A DNA stretch of 11,769 bases, taken from NCBI GenBank assembly GCA_900770665.1, contig CAAGKZ010000084.1, positions 1 through 11,769 on the forward strand, written 5' to 3'. The position numbers and the translations under genes are program-made. Positions 1 through 5,846 of the stretch are shown here, in pieces; positions within the stretch are counted from its first letter, which is position 1; every line of letters begins with the position of its first letter. The stretch is from Bacteroidaceae bacterium (GTDB taxonomy: Bacteria; Bacteroidota; Bacteroidia; Bacteroidales; Bacteroidaceae). The notes under the pieces are model-generated. The model worked only from the letters and a program-made list of their open reading frames with translations. It searched no databases and was not told the DNA's origin.

Positions 1-824
1 AAGTTGAATACGCCCTCGTCGTCCCAACCGTGCTCGTCGTCACCGATAAGCTGGCGCTTAGGATCTGTAGAGAGGGTAGTCTTACCTGTACCTGACAAAC
101 CGAAGAAGATAGCTGTCTCACCCTTCTCGTTAGTGTTAGCAGAGCAGTGCATTGAAGCCATACCCTTCAATGGGAGGAGGTAGTTCATATAAGAGAACAT
201 ACCCTTCTTCATCTCACCACCATACCAAGTGTTGATGATAACCTGCATCTTCTCAGTGAGGTTGAATACAACTGCAGTCTCAGAGTTCAAACCGAGCTCC
301 TTGTAGTTCTCAACCTTAGCCTTAGAAGCGTTCAATACTACGAAATCGGGCTCACCGTAAACCTCCAACTCAGCGTCAGTAGGACGGATGAACATATTCT
401 TTACAAAGTGTGCCTGCCAAGCCACCTCCATAATGAAGCGGATCTTAAGACGGCTGTTCTCGTTAGCACCGCAGAAAGTATCAACAACGTAGAGCTTCTT
501 GTTTGAGAGCTCCTTTGAAGCCAAAGCCTTCAACTCAGCCCAAGCAGCCTCAGTTACAGGCTTGTTGTCGTTCTTGTACTCCTCTGATGTCCACCATACA
601 GTGTTCTCTGATGTTGCATCCTTAACGATGAACTTGTCCTTAGGAGAACGACCTGTGTAAACACCTGTCATTACGTTTACTGCGCCAAGCTCTGTAACCT
701 GACCTACTTCAAAACCCTCAAGACCGGGCTTTGTCTCCTCAGCGAACAACTGCTCGTAAGAGGGGTTGTGAAGAATCTCCACAGCACCGGTGATACCATA
801 CTTGGTAAGATCTAATGTTGCCAT
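1..824 (-). CDS. pckA: Phosphoenolpyruvate carboxykinase (ATP), N-terminal 274 codons, cut by left edge
   Basis: This cytoplasmic enzyme interconverts oxaloacetate + ATP and PEP + CO2 + ADP. In Bacteroides-type fermentation it is thought to run mainly towards oxaloacetate, fixing CO2 on the way to succinate (family knowledge). The sequence opens MATLDLTKYGITGAVEILHN. Visible landmarks are the RSPKDKF substrate loop (Arg59), YGGEMKKGM (Tyr201, Lys207), the metal-ligand His226 in SMHCSAN, the Walker A / kinase-1 loop GLSGTGKTT (242-250, Lys248) and the kinase-2 metal motif GDDEHGWDDEG (261-271). These sit at a constant offset of about 6 from the E. coli residues Arg65, Tyr207, Lys213, His232 and the 268-269 Asp pair. 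The usual length is about 535 residues, so roughly half is missing beyond the window. The start at 824 is the only Met that gives the family N-terminus. Codon choice is strongly biased (GGT, CGT, AAC), as expected of a highly expressed gene. It has its own promoter (923-953) and is divergent from the GH130 gene. Confidence 0.97.
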   Translation of the reverse strand, partial: MATLDLTKYGITGAVEILHNPSYEQLFAEETKPGLEGFEVGQVTELGAVNVMTGVYTGRSPKDKFIVKDATSENTVWWTSEEYKNDNKPVTEAAWAELKALASKELSNKKLYVVDTFCGANENSRLKIRFIMEVAWQAHFVKNMFIRPTDAELEVYGEPDFVVLNASKAKVENYKELGLNSETAVVFNLTEKMQVIINTWYGGEMKKGMFSYMNYLLPLKGMASMHCSANTNEKGETAIFFGLSGTGKTTLSTDPKRQLIGDDEHGWDDEGVFN

Positions 825-922
825 AATTCTTAAATAAATTATAAGTTAATATTTCTCGTTTTTCTCTCTTTTTTGAGCGCTCCGGGCACCTGTTTATGTA
901 AATTGCCGAAGTTCTCCAAATG

Positions 923-953
923 CAAATATATATCTTTTTGTTTAATATGCAAA
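923..953 (-). promoter_or_regulatory. Bacteroidetes-type promoter for pckA
   Basis: On the minus strand a TATATTTG box (930-923) matches the Bacteroidetes -7 consensus TAnnTTTG exactly. A TTTG (953-950) lies 19 bases upstream, the right place for the -33 element. Transcription should start near 916, giving a leader of about 90 bases before the pckA ATG at 824. Both elements are read directly from the sequence; use by the primary sigma factor is inferred from the consensus. Confidence 0.75.
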
Positions 954-984
954 ACTAATTAAGGAAAAATTTCCGTAATTGCTG

Positions 985-1072
985 AAAAAAAGGCTTTTTT
1001 TGCCTGTTTTTGGTGCTTTTTTAGCTCTTCTTCTCTTGTTTTTTGTCTATTTTTTGCTCGTTTTGGTGTTTT
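985..1072. promoter_or_regulatory. Helically phased A/T tracts, probable intrinsically bent DNA
   Basis: One A7 tract (985-991) is followed by T tracts at 995-1001, 1007-1011, 1017-1022, 1039-1044, 1050-1055, 1061-1064 and 1069-1072. The centres are about 10, 11, 10.5, 22 (two turns), 11, 10 and 8 bases apart, close to the DNA helical repeat. Such phasing is known to curve DNA. The block begins about 30 bases upstream of the pckA -33 element, so it could act as an upstream activating or nucleoid-protein-binding region. That role is inference. Confidence 0.5.
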
Positions 1073-1210
1073 AGCTGTCAGTGAAATACTGTTTAAAACT
1101 TGCTTTTGTTGTTAAAATTGCGGCGAATGCTGACGTTTTGTTTTTTATGTGCCTGGTGGGCGGTTTATGCAGTTTTTTTCTTGAAAGATACATTCTTTAT
1201 ATAAAATTAT

Positions 1211-1218
1211 TATCTTCG
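1211..1218 (+). promoter_or_regulatory. Candidate -7 box for the GH130 gene
   Basis: TATCTTCG differs at one position from the Bacteroidetes -7 consensus TAnnTTTG and sits in the context TTAT-TATCTTCG-CGG. No TTTG lies at the expected 19-base spacing upstream, so the call rests on one box. If used, the transcript would start near 1225 and have a leader of about 95 bases containing the hairpin at 1252-1269. Confidence 0.35.
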
Positions 1219-1251
1219 CGGTGATAATATCCTCTGTTCGTGATATGAATT

Positions 1252-1287
1252 GTCCCTCTTTAGGGGGACGAGCGGAGCGGTGGGGGT
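1252..1287 (+). repeat. Leader hairpin plus G-rich tail, dispersed-repeat type
   Basis: GTCCCTC (1252-1258) pairs with GGGGGAC (1263-1269) over 7 base pairs, one of them T-G, closing a TTTA loop. A G-rich tail follows (1270-1287, GAGCGGAGCGGTGGGGGT). The tail recurs on the minus strand at 5822-5805 with 15 of 18 identical bases. I recall similar 'CCCTNTTTAGGGGGAC ... GGGGGT' pieces scattered between genes in Bacteroidota, so I treat it as a dispersed repeat rather than a riboswitch. It lies 33 bases before the GH130 start and could still affect that mRNA. Confidence 0.5.
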
Positions 1288-1319
1288 AAAACAAAACAAC
1301 TGATAAAACAATATAGACT

Positions 1320-2291
1320 ATGAGCGAAAAAGTTACAATGCCTTGGGAGGAGCGTCCCCAGGGTTGTGCCGACGTTATGTGGCGCTATTCAAAGAACCCC
1401 GTAATAGGCCGTTATGCAATACCTACATCCAACAGTGTGTTCAACAGTGCCGTGGTACCTTTTGGCGATGGCTATGCGGGCGTGTTCCGTTGCGACAACA
1501 AGGCGGTGCAGATGAACATCTTTGCGGGTTTCAGCAAGGACGGTATCAACTGGGAGATTGAGCACGAACCAATAGTGTTCAAGGCCGGCAACACAGACAT
1601 GATAGAGTCGGAATACAAGTATGACCCACGCGTGACATGGATTGAGGACCGCTACTGGATTACATGGTGCAACGGATACCATGGTCCCACAATTGGTATC
1701 GCTTATACATTCGACTTCAAGGAGTTCTTCCAGTGCGAGAATGCCTTCCTACCATTCAACCGCAATGGCGTGCTGTTTCCGCAGAAGATTAACGGCAAGT
1801 ATGCGATGCTGAGCCGTCCGAGCGACAATGGCCACACTCCATTCGGCGACATCTACATCAGCTACAGCCCCGACATGAAGTACTGGGGTGAGCACCGCTG
1901 TGTTATGAAGGTGACTCCGTTCCCCGAGAGTGCTTGGCAGTGTACAAAGATTGGTGCGGGTTCAGTGCCCATCCTCACCGACGAGGGTTGGCTTCTCTTC
2001 TACCACGGTGTAATCACCACCTGCAACGGTTTCCGTTACTCAATGGGTGCCGCATTGCTCGACAAGAACGACCCGTCGAAGGTTCTCTACCGTACAAAAC
2101 CTTACTTGCTTGCTCCTGCTGCTCCATACGAGCTTGCCGGTGATGTGCCCAACGTGGTGTTCCCATGTGCCGCACTCCACGATGGCGACAAGGTTGCCGT
2201 TTACTACGGCGCTGCCGATACTGTTGTGGGTATGGCGTTCGGTTATATTAGTGAGATTATAGATTTCATGAAGAAGAACAGCTGCAAATAA
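1320..2291 (+). CDS. GH130 family beta-1,4-mannoside phosphorylase (GH130_2-like)
   Basis: GH130 enzymes cleave beta-mannosidic bonds with inorganic phosphate and release alpha-mannose-1-phosphate. The GH130_2 group acts on Man-beta-1,4-GlcNAc from N-glycans and on mannans. At 323 residues this is the usual single five-bladed propeller, and from memory it closely resembles the human-gut enzyme Uhgb_MP. By that comparison (constant offset of 2) Asp102 in KYDPR is the general acid. Arg148 (FNRNG), Arg166 (LSRPSDNGHTPFGD), Lys210 (WQCTKIGAG) and His229 (FYHG) line the phosphate site. The C-terminal GDVPNVVFPC and YYGAADTV motifs are also present. No signal peptide is seen, so it should be cytoplasmic and act on imported oligosaccharides. 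The start at 1320 gives the family N-terminus (MPWEERP). It stands alone: no transporter, SusC/D pair or other glycosidase is in view. Substrate choice within GH130_2 cannot be settled from sequence alone. Confidence 0.93.
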   Translation: MSEKVTMPWEERPQGCADVMWRYSKNPVIGRYAIPTSNSVFNSAVVPFGDGYAGVFRCDNKAVQMNIFAGFSKDGINWEIEHEPIVFKAGNTDMIESEYKYDPRVTWIEDRYWITWCNGYHGPTIGIAYTFDFKEFFQCENAFLPFNRNGVLFPQKINGKYAMLSRPSDNGHTPFGDIYISYSPDMKYWGEHRCVMKVTPFPESAWQCTKIGAGSVPILTDEGWLLFYHGVITTCNGFRYSMGAALLDKNDPSKVLYRTKPYLLAPAAPYELAGDVPNVVFPCAALHDGDKVAVYYGAADTVVGMAFGYISEIIDFMKKNSCK

Positions 2292-2324
2292 ATTTTAAAA
2301 AGCGAATCCCTTCGTATGGGGAGT

Positions 2325-2352
2325 GAGATTATTCACTACGTTCAGAATGACA
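2325..2352 (-). repeat. Dispersed Bacteroidota repeat, GTCATTCTGAACG... type
   Basis: On the minus strand this reads TGTCATTCTGAACG followed by TAGTGAATAATCTC. I recall this as a variant of a short intergenic repeat very common in Bacteroidota (GTCATTCTGAACGAAGTGAAGAATCTC type). A relative lies inside the efflux operon at 5742-5778. It sits 33 bases past the GH130 stop, just before the terminator. Confidence 0.55.
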
Positions 2353-2364
2353 TTTGAAATAGTT

Positions 2365-2390
2365 ACAGGGTGGCAAATCTGCCACCCTGT
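2365..2390 (+). terminator. Rho-independent terminator of the GH130 gene
   Basis: An 11-bp perfect stem (ACAGGGTGGCA at 2365-2375, TGCCACCCTGT at 2380-2390) with an AATC loop is followed by TGCTTTTTGC on the plus strand. It lies 73 bases beyond the GH130 stop. On the minus strand the flank is not T-rich, so it should work mainly for the plus-strand gene. Confidence 0.85.
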
Positions 2391-2398
2391 TGCTTTTT

Positions 2399-2425
2399 GC
2401 TTTAACCGCACTTCGTGCGCTTGAA
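2399..2425. repeat. 27-bp direct repeat, copy 1
   Basis: GCTTTAACCGCACTTCGTGC (2399-2418) plus GCTTGAA. It matches copy 2 (2482-2508) at 25 of 27 bases, 83 bases away. The core CGCAC-ttc-GTGCG is a 5-bp hairpin. Confidence 0.75.
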
Positions 2426-2435
2426 ACTTGGCTGC

Positions 2436-2472
2436 GCGAGTTGCGTACGTAAATAAATTTCCGTCCACTCGC
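2436..2472. repeat. Imperfect palindrome between the 27-bp repeats
   Basis: GCGAGT (2436-2441) and ACTCGC (2467-2472) are inverted repeats. Inside them ACGTAAAT and ATTTCCGT pair with one mismatch across an AA centre, with a small asymmetric bulge between outer and inner stems. With the flanking 27-bp repeats it makes a compact cluster like bacterial REP/BIME clusters. No function is evident. Confidence 0.45.
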
Positions 2473-2481
2473 TAAAATGTC

Positions 2482-2508
2482 GCTTTAACCGCACTGCGTG
2501 CGATTGAA
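2482..2508. repeat. 27-bp direct repeat, copy 2
   Basis: GCTTTAACCGCACTGCGTGC (2482-2501) plus GATTGAA; two differences from copy 1. The hairpin core becomes CGCAC-tgc-GTGCG. The sequence beyond it (2509-2566) contains an AAAAAC-aa-GTTTTT inverted repeat near 2530-2546 and no gene. Confidence 0.75.
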
Positions 2509-2566
2509 CCCGCTCCTGCTCGGCATAGCAAAAACAAGTTTTTTCTCTGCTCTCGCTTACTCGCGG

Positions 2567-2622
2567 CTTTCACCTTTCAGTTTTCACCTTTCCGCTTTCA
2601 CCTTTCCGTTTTCCCCTCTCTT
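2567..2622. repeat. 14-bp tandem repeat running into the 3' end of the RND gene
   Basis: Three units, CTTTCACCTTTCAG (2567-2580), TTTTCACCTTTCCG (2581-2594) and CTTTCACCTTTCCG (2595-2608), are followed by a degenerate fourth (2609-2622). On the minus strand they encode the last residues and the stop codon of the RND pump. Because 14 is not a multiple of three, each unit is read in a different frame and the last-read unit supplies the TGA stop. Confidence 0.8.
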
Positions 2623-5600
2623 CGAGTCTTTGCATCCACTCGTACCAGTTGGGGATGTAGAGTGTTGCTACAAGGGTGTTCAGAAGCATGCCGAATACTA
2701 CTGCTGCACCAAGCGAGAGGCGTGCGCCGGCTCCTGCGCCGTCGGCAAACAATAGCGGCATCACTCCAAGCACAAAGGCAAGTGAGGTCATGAGGATGGG
2801 GCGCAGACGCACGTGGCCGGCCTCGGCGGCGCTGTGGCGTATGTCGTTGCCGCCTTTCCTGAAGTCGCGCGCGAACTCCACAATGAGAATTCCGTTCTTG
2901 GCACTGAGGGCAATTAGCAGCACAATGCCAATCTCGGTGTATATGCTCACGGGAATGCCGGCAATTATACAGCCAAGGATTGCGCCGAGCAGGGCGATGG
3001 GAACTCCCATTATGGCGGCTACAGGGCTTGTCCAACTCTCATATTGTGCCGCAAGCACAAGGAATGCCACAAGCAGCGCGAGTGCAAGGATGATTACGGT
3101 GTTCTGTCCGGCTGCATCCTCCTGGAAGGCTACACCTGTCCACTCATACCCGAATTCGTCGCCAAGCTGTGCCTTGAACAGCTGTGCAACCTCGTCCATC
3201 ACCTGGCTCGAACTGTAGCCCGGTGCCGTGTTGGCGGTGACAGTGGCGCTGTTGTACATGTTGTAGCGTACGAGTTGGTCGCTGCCAAGTACCTCTTCAG
3301 TTGTGACAAAACTGCTGAAGGGCACCATCTCGCCCTTGTCGTTGGCAAGGCTAAGTTGCATGATGCTTTCTATGAGTTTCTGGTTTTGTTCGCTTGCCGA
3401 CATCTTAACCTGCCATATACGCCCCAAAAGTACAAAGTCGTTGACGTAGAGCGAGCCCATGTAGTAGCTGAGGGTGTAGAGCACGTTGCCAATGTCCAAT
3501 CCCATTGCAATGGCCTTGTCACGGTCGATGTTTATGCGGTACTGCGGCACGTCGGCCTCAAAGGAACTGTTCATTGAGGCAATGGCCTTTTCGTTGCCAT
3601 ACTGCTGTGTGAGTGCATCCACGGCCTTCTGCAGTTCGGTCATTCCAAGTGCCTTGCGGTCCTCCACCTGCATCTGAAGGCCACCCACGTTACCTATGCC
3701 GGGGATTGCCGGGGGCACAAAGGCAAAGCATTGCGCCTCCTCAATCTCAACGTAGGCCTGCTTGTTGAACCGATCTACAATGGCGGCTGCCGACTCGCCT
3801 TTCTTTTTGCGCTCACTCCAGTCCTTGAGTACTACAAAGACGCTTGCGGCATTGCTCTGACGGCCGCTGTTCATAATGCTGAAACCGCTGATGCTGATGT
3901 TGGTCTTTACCTCGGGGTAGGAGGAGATGATTTTCTCAACCTTGGCGGCTACGGCCTCGGTACGTGCAAGTGAACTTGCCGGCGGTAGCTGGACGCTGAC
4001 GATGAAATAGCCGTCGTCCTCGTCGGGGATAAAGGTGGTGGGCTGTGCCTTGAACAGGTATATTGCCACTGCAACCATGGCGGCAAAGCTTATAGCGGCT
4101 ATCCATGCACGGCGCAGAAGGAACGCTACACAGCGGTCATAACCACGTTGCAAAAGGTCGTACCCCTTGTTGAACAGGCGGAAGAACCATCCTTTCCTGC
4201 TCTCCTTTGTGGGGCGTAGCAACAGGGCGCTGAGTGCAGGGCTCAATGTCAGTGAATTGAAACCGCTGAGCAGGGTGGCGGTGGCAATGGTGAGCGCGAA
4301 CTGTTTGTACAGCTCGCCCGATATGCCGCCAATCATGGTGGTGGGGATGAACACTGCCATCATCACCAGTACCACGCCTACGATGGGGCCACTAATCTCC
4401 TCCATGGCCTTTTCGGTTGCCTCACGCGGCGGCAACCCCTCTTCGTCGATGATGCGGGTGGCATTCTCAACCACCACTATCGCATCGTCGACTACTATGG
4501 CTATGGCAAGTATTATAGCGAACAGTGTCAGGGTGTTTATGGTGAACCCGAAAAGCAGCATCACGGCGAAGGTGCCGATGAGTGACACCGGGATGGTGAG
4601 GCAGGGGATGAGTGTTGCGCGCCAGTTCTGCAAAAAGAGGAAGATGACAAGGATTACCAATATGGTTGTCTCAATGATGGTAAAAAGAACCTCTTTTATT
4701 GAACTGCTCACCACCTCGGTGGTGTCGAGCGCTATCTGGTACTGTACCTCGGGTGGGAAGGCTGCAGCCAGTTCTTCCATCTTCTCCCTGACGGCCTTTG
4801 AGACGGCAAGTGAACTTGACCCCGGCGACTGGTAGACGGCAAGGGCGGCGGTGGGTTTGCCGCGCAGTTTCGACGATGACGAGTAGGTTTCGCTGCCAAT
4901 TTCAATGCGGGCAATGTCGCCAAGGCGCAGCATGTCGGTGCCGTCGTTGCGTATGACGATGTTGGAGAACTCCTTGGCGTCGCTAAGGCGTCCCTGTACG
5001 TTGAGGGTATACTGGAAGGCGTTGTCGGCAGTGGAGTCGAGTGTCTGTCCCACATAGCCGGCCGACACGGCAAGGTTCTGCTTGCTGATGGCCTGGTACA
5101 CCTCGGCTGCCGATATGCCACGTATGCGCATTGCTTCGGGGTCGAGCCACACTCGCATGGAGTATTTGCCGGCGCCCATGATGTCGACACCGCCCACGCC
5201 CGGGGTGCGTGTGAGCTGGTCGACAAGCTGCAGCTGTGCATAGTTCGAGAGGTAGAGCTGGTCGTAGTTCTCATCGCCTGTTAGTGTGATGAAAAGAACG
5301 ATGTTGGTCGATTGTTTCTGCACCGTCACGCCTTGCTGTGTGACTTCGCTCGGCAGTGAGTTGAGCGCGATGTTCACGCGGTTCTGCACCAGCACGGTCG
5401 CCATGTCGATGTCGGTGCCCACCTCAAAAGTTACGGTGAGGCTGTAGGTTCCCGAGGATGATGATGTTGAACTCATATACAACATTCCGTCTACACCGTT
5501 CACCTGTTGCTCGATGGGGATTCCCACTGTCTGTGCAATGGTTTCGGCATTTGCACCGGGGTAGACGGCTGTCACCTGCACGGTGGGCGGGGTGATGGAT

Positions 5601-5713
5601 GGGTATTGGTCAATGGGGAGCACGAATATTGATACTCCGCCGGCCACCAGCAACAGCAGCGAGAGCACTGTTGCAAAGATGGGGCGTTCTATGAAGAATT
5701 TGGAGAATTTCAT
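2570..5713 (-). CDS. RND efflux pump, inner-membrane transporter (AcrB/MexB type, HAE1)
   Basis: This is the proton-driven inner-membrane component that exports hydrophobic or amphiphilic compounds through the adaptor and outer-membrane channel encoded upstream. Its 1047 residues match the usual AcrB length. It begins MKFSKFFIERPIFATVLSLL, with TM1 at about 9-29. The first periplasmic porter domain follows (to about 335), then TM2-6. TM4 carries the proton-relay pair Asp409-Asp410 in VVDDAIVVVEN. The second large periplasmic loop spans about 560-870. The closing TM block carries Lys939 (LSAKNGILIVEFARD) and Thr976 (LMTSLAFVLG), counterparts of AcrB Lys940 and Thr978, so it should be active. 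It is last in the operon, 133 bases after the adaptor gene, and that gap holds dispersed repeats. No Shine-Dalgarno is seen before the ATG at 5713. The basic tail after about residue 1033 is encoded by the 14-bp tandem repeat and is not typical of the family. Substrate cannot be predicted; bile salts or drugs are plausible for a gut organism. Confidence 0.96.
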   Translation of the reverse strand: MKFSKFFIERPIFATVLSLLLLVAGGVSIFVLPIDQYPSITPPTVQVTAVYPGANAETIAQTVGIPIEQQVNGVDGMLYMSSTSSSSGTYSLTVTFEVGTDIDMATVLVQNRVNIALNSLPSEVTQQGVTVQKQSTNIVLFITLTGDENYDQLYLSNYAQLQLVDQLTRTPGVGGVDIMGAGKYSMRVWLDPEAMRIRGISAAEVYQAISKQNLAVSAGYVGQTLDSTADNAFQYTLNVQGRLSDAKEFSNIVIRNDGTDMLRLGDIARIEIGSETYSSSSKLRGKPTAALAVYQSPGSSSLAVSKAVREKMEELAAAFPPEVQYQIALDTTEVVSSSIKEVLFTIIETTILVILVIFLFLQNWRATLIPCLTIPVSLIGTFAVMLLFGFTINTLTLFAIILAIAIVVDDAIVVVENATRIIDEEGLPPREATEKAMEEISGPIVGVVLVMMAVFIPTTMIGGISGELYKQFALTIATATLLSGFNSLTLSPALSALLLRPTKESRKGWFFRLFNKGYDLLQRGYDRCVAFLLRRAWIAAISFAAMVAVAIYLFKAQPTTFIPDEDDGYFIVSVQLPPASSLARTEAVAAKVEKIISSYPEVKTNISISGFSIMNSGRQSNAASVFVVLKDWSERKKKGESAAAIVDRFNKQAYVEIEEAQCFAFVPPAIPGIGNVGGLQMQVEDRKALGMTELQKAVDALTQQYGNEKAIASMNSSFEADVPQYRINIDRDKAIAMGLDIGNVLYTLSYYMGSLYVNDFVLLGRIWQVKMSASEQNQKLIESIMQLSLANDKGEMVPFSSFVTTEEVLGSDQLVRYNMYNSATVTANTAPGYSSSQVMDEVAQLFKAQLGDEFGYEWTGVAFQEDAAGQNTVIILALALLVAFLVLAAQYESWTSPVAAIMGVPIALLGAILGCIIAGIPVSIYTEIGIVLLIALSAKNGILIVEFARDFRKGGNDIRHSAAEAGHVRLRPILMTSLAFVLGVMPLLFADGAGAGARLSLGAAVVFGMLLNTLVATLYIPNWYEWMQRLEERGKRKGESGKVKTER

Positions 5714-5741
5714 AATTGTAGGTTGTTTGGTGAGGCTAATT

Positions 5742-5778
5742 TGTCATTTCGACGACTGATGAAGGAGGAGAAATCTCT
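5742..5778 (-). repeat. Dispersed Bacteroidota repeat between adaptor and pump genes
   Basis: On the plus strand it begins TGTCATTTCGACGACTGATG (5742-5761) and ends GGAGAAATCTCT. The form TGTCATTTCGA...GAGAAATCTC is, from memory, a widespread intergenic repeat in Bacteroidota and a relative of the element at 2325-2352. Here it is transcribed within an operon. Confidence 0.55.
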
Positions 5779-5804
5779 TTGAATGTTGTTCGCTTTGTAG
5801 GAGA

Positions 5805-5822
5805 ACCCCCGTCGCTACGCTC
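5805..5822 (-). repeat. G-rich repeat tail, second copy
   Basis: On the minus strand GAGCGTAGCGACGGGGGT matches 15 of 18 bases of 1270-1287 in the GH130 leader. The adjacent CCC at the 5' side may be the rest of a decayed hairpin. It lies 25 bases after the adaptor stop, so it and the element at 5742-5778 fill most of the adaptor-pump gap. Confidence 0.45.
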
Positions 5823-5846
5823 TGTCGGGATGGCAAAGATGTGTAA

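Larger units (their letters stand above)
825..1319. other. Gene-free divergent region between pckA and the GH130 gene
   Basis: This 495-base AT-rich stretch has no credible coding frame. It holds the pckA promoter (923-953), phased A/T tracts (985-1072), a weak candidate promoter for the GH130 gene (1211-1218) and a hairpin repeat in the GH130 leader (1252-1287). From about 1073 to 1205 I see only a small hairpin, CAGT-gaaat-ACTG (1078-1090), and no recognisable RNA gene or riboswitch. Confidence 0.7.

Noticed and set aside
985..1005. A7-GGC-T7 inverted repeat as a terminator
   Set aside because: The stem is almost only A-T with a 3-base GGC centre, no gene ends nearby (both flanking genes diverge), and it fits better as part of the phased tracts.
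1078..1210. Possible small RNA or riboswitch between the divergent promoters
   Set aside because: No strong stem, conserved core or terminator was visible; only a 4-bp hairpin near 1078-1090.
2399..2622. CRISPR array or transposon end for the repeat cluster
   Set aside because: Only two 27-bp copies with a 56-base interval that itself is palindromic, a different 14-bp tandem without spacers, no cas genes, no transposase and no target-site duplication.
2498..5274. Several long open frames antisense or out of frame to the RND gene (for example 2676-3218 plus, 3044-3577 plus, 4167-4835 plus, 4732-5274 minus)
   Set aside because: All lie inside a complete, well-conserved RND gene; their products are low-complexity Ser/Thr/Ala or Cys/His-rich and match nothing I recognise. 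They come from the GC-biased third positions of the real frame.
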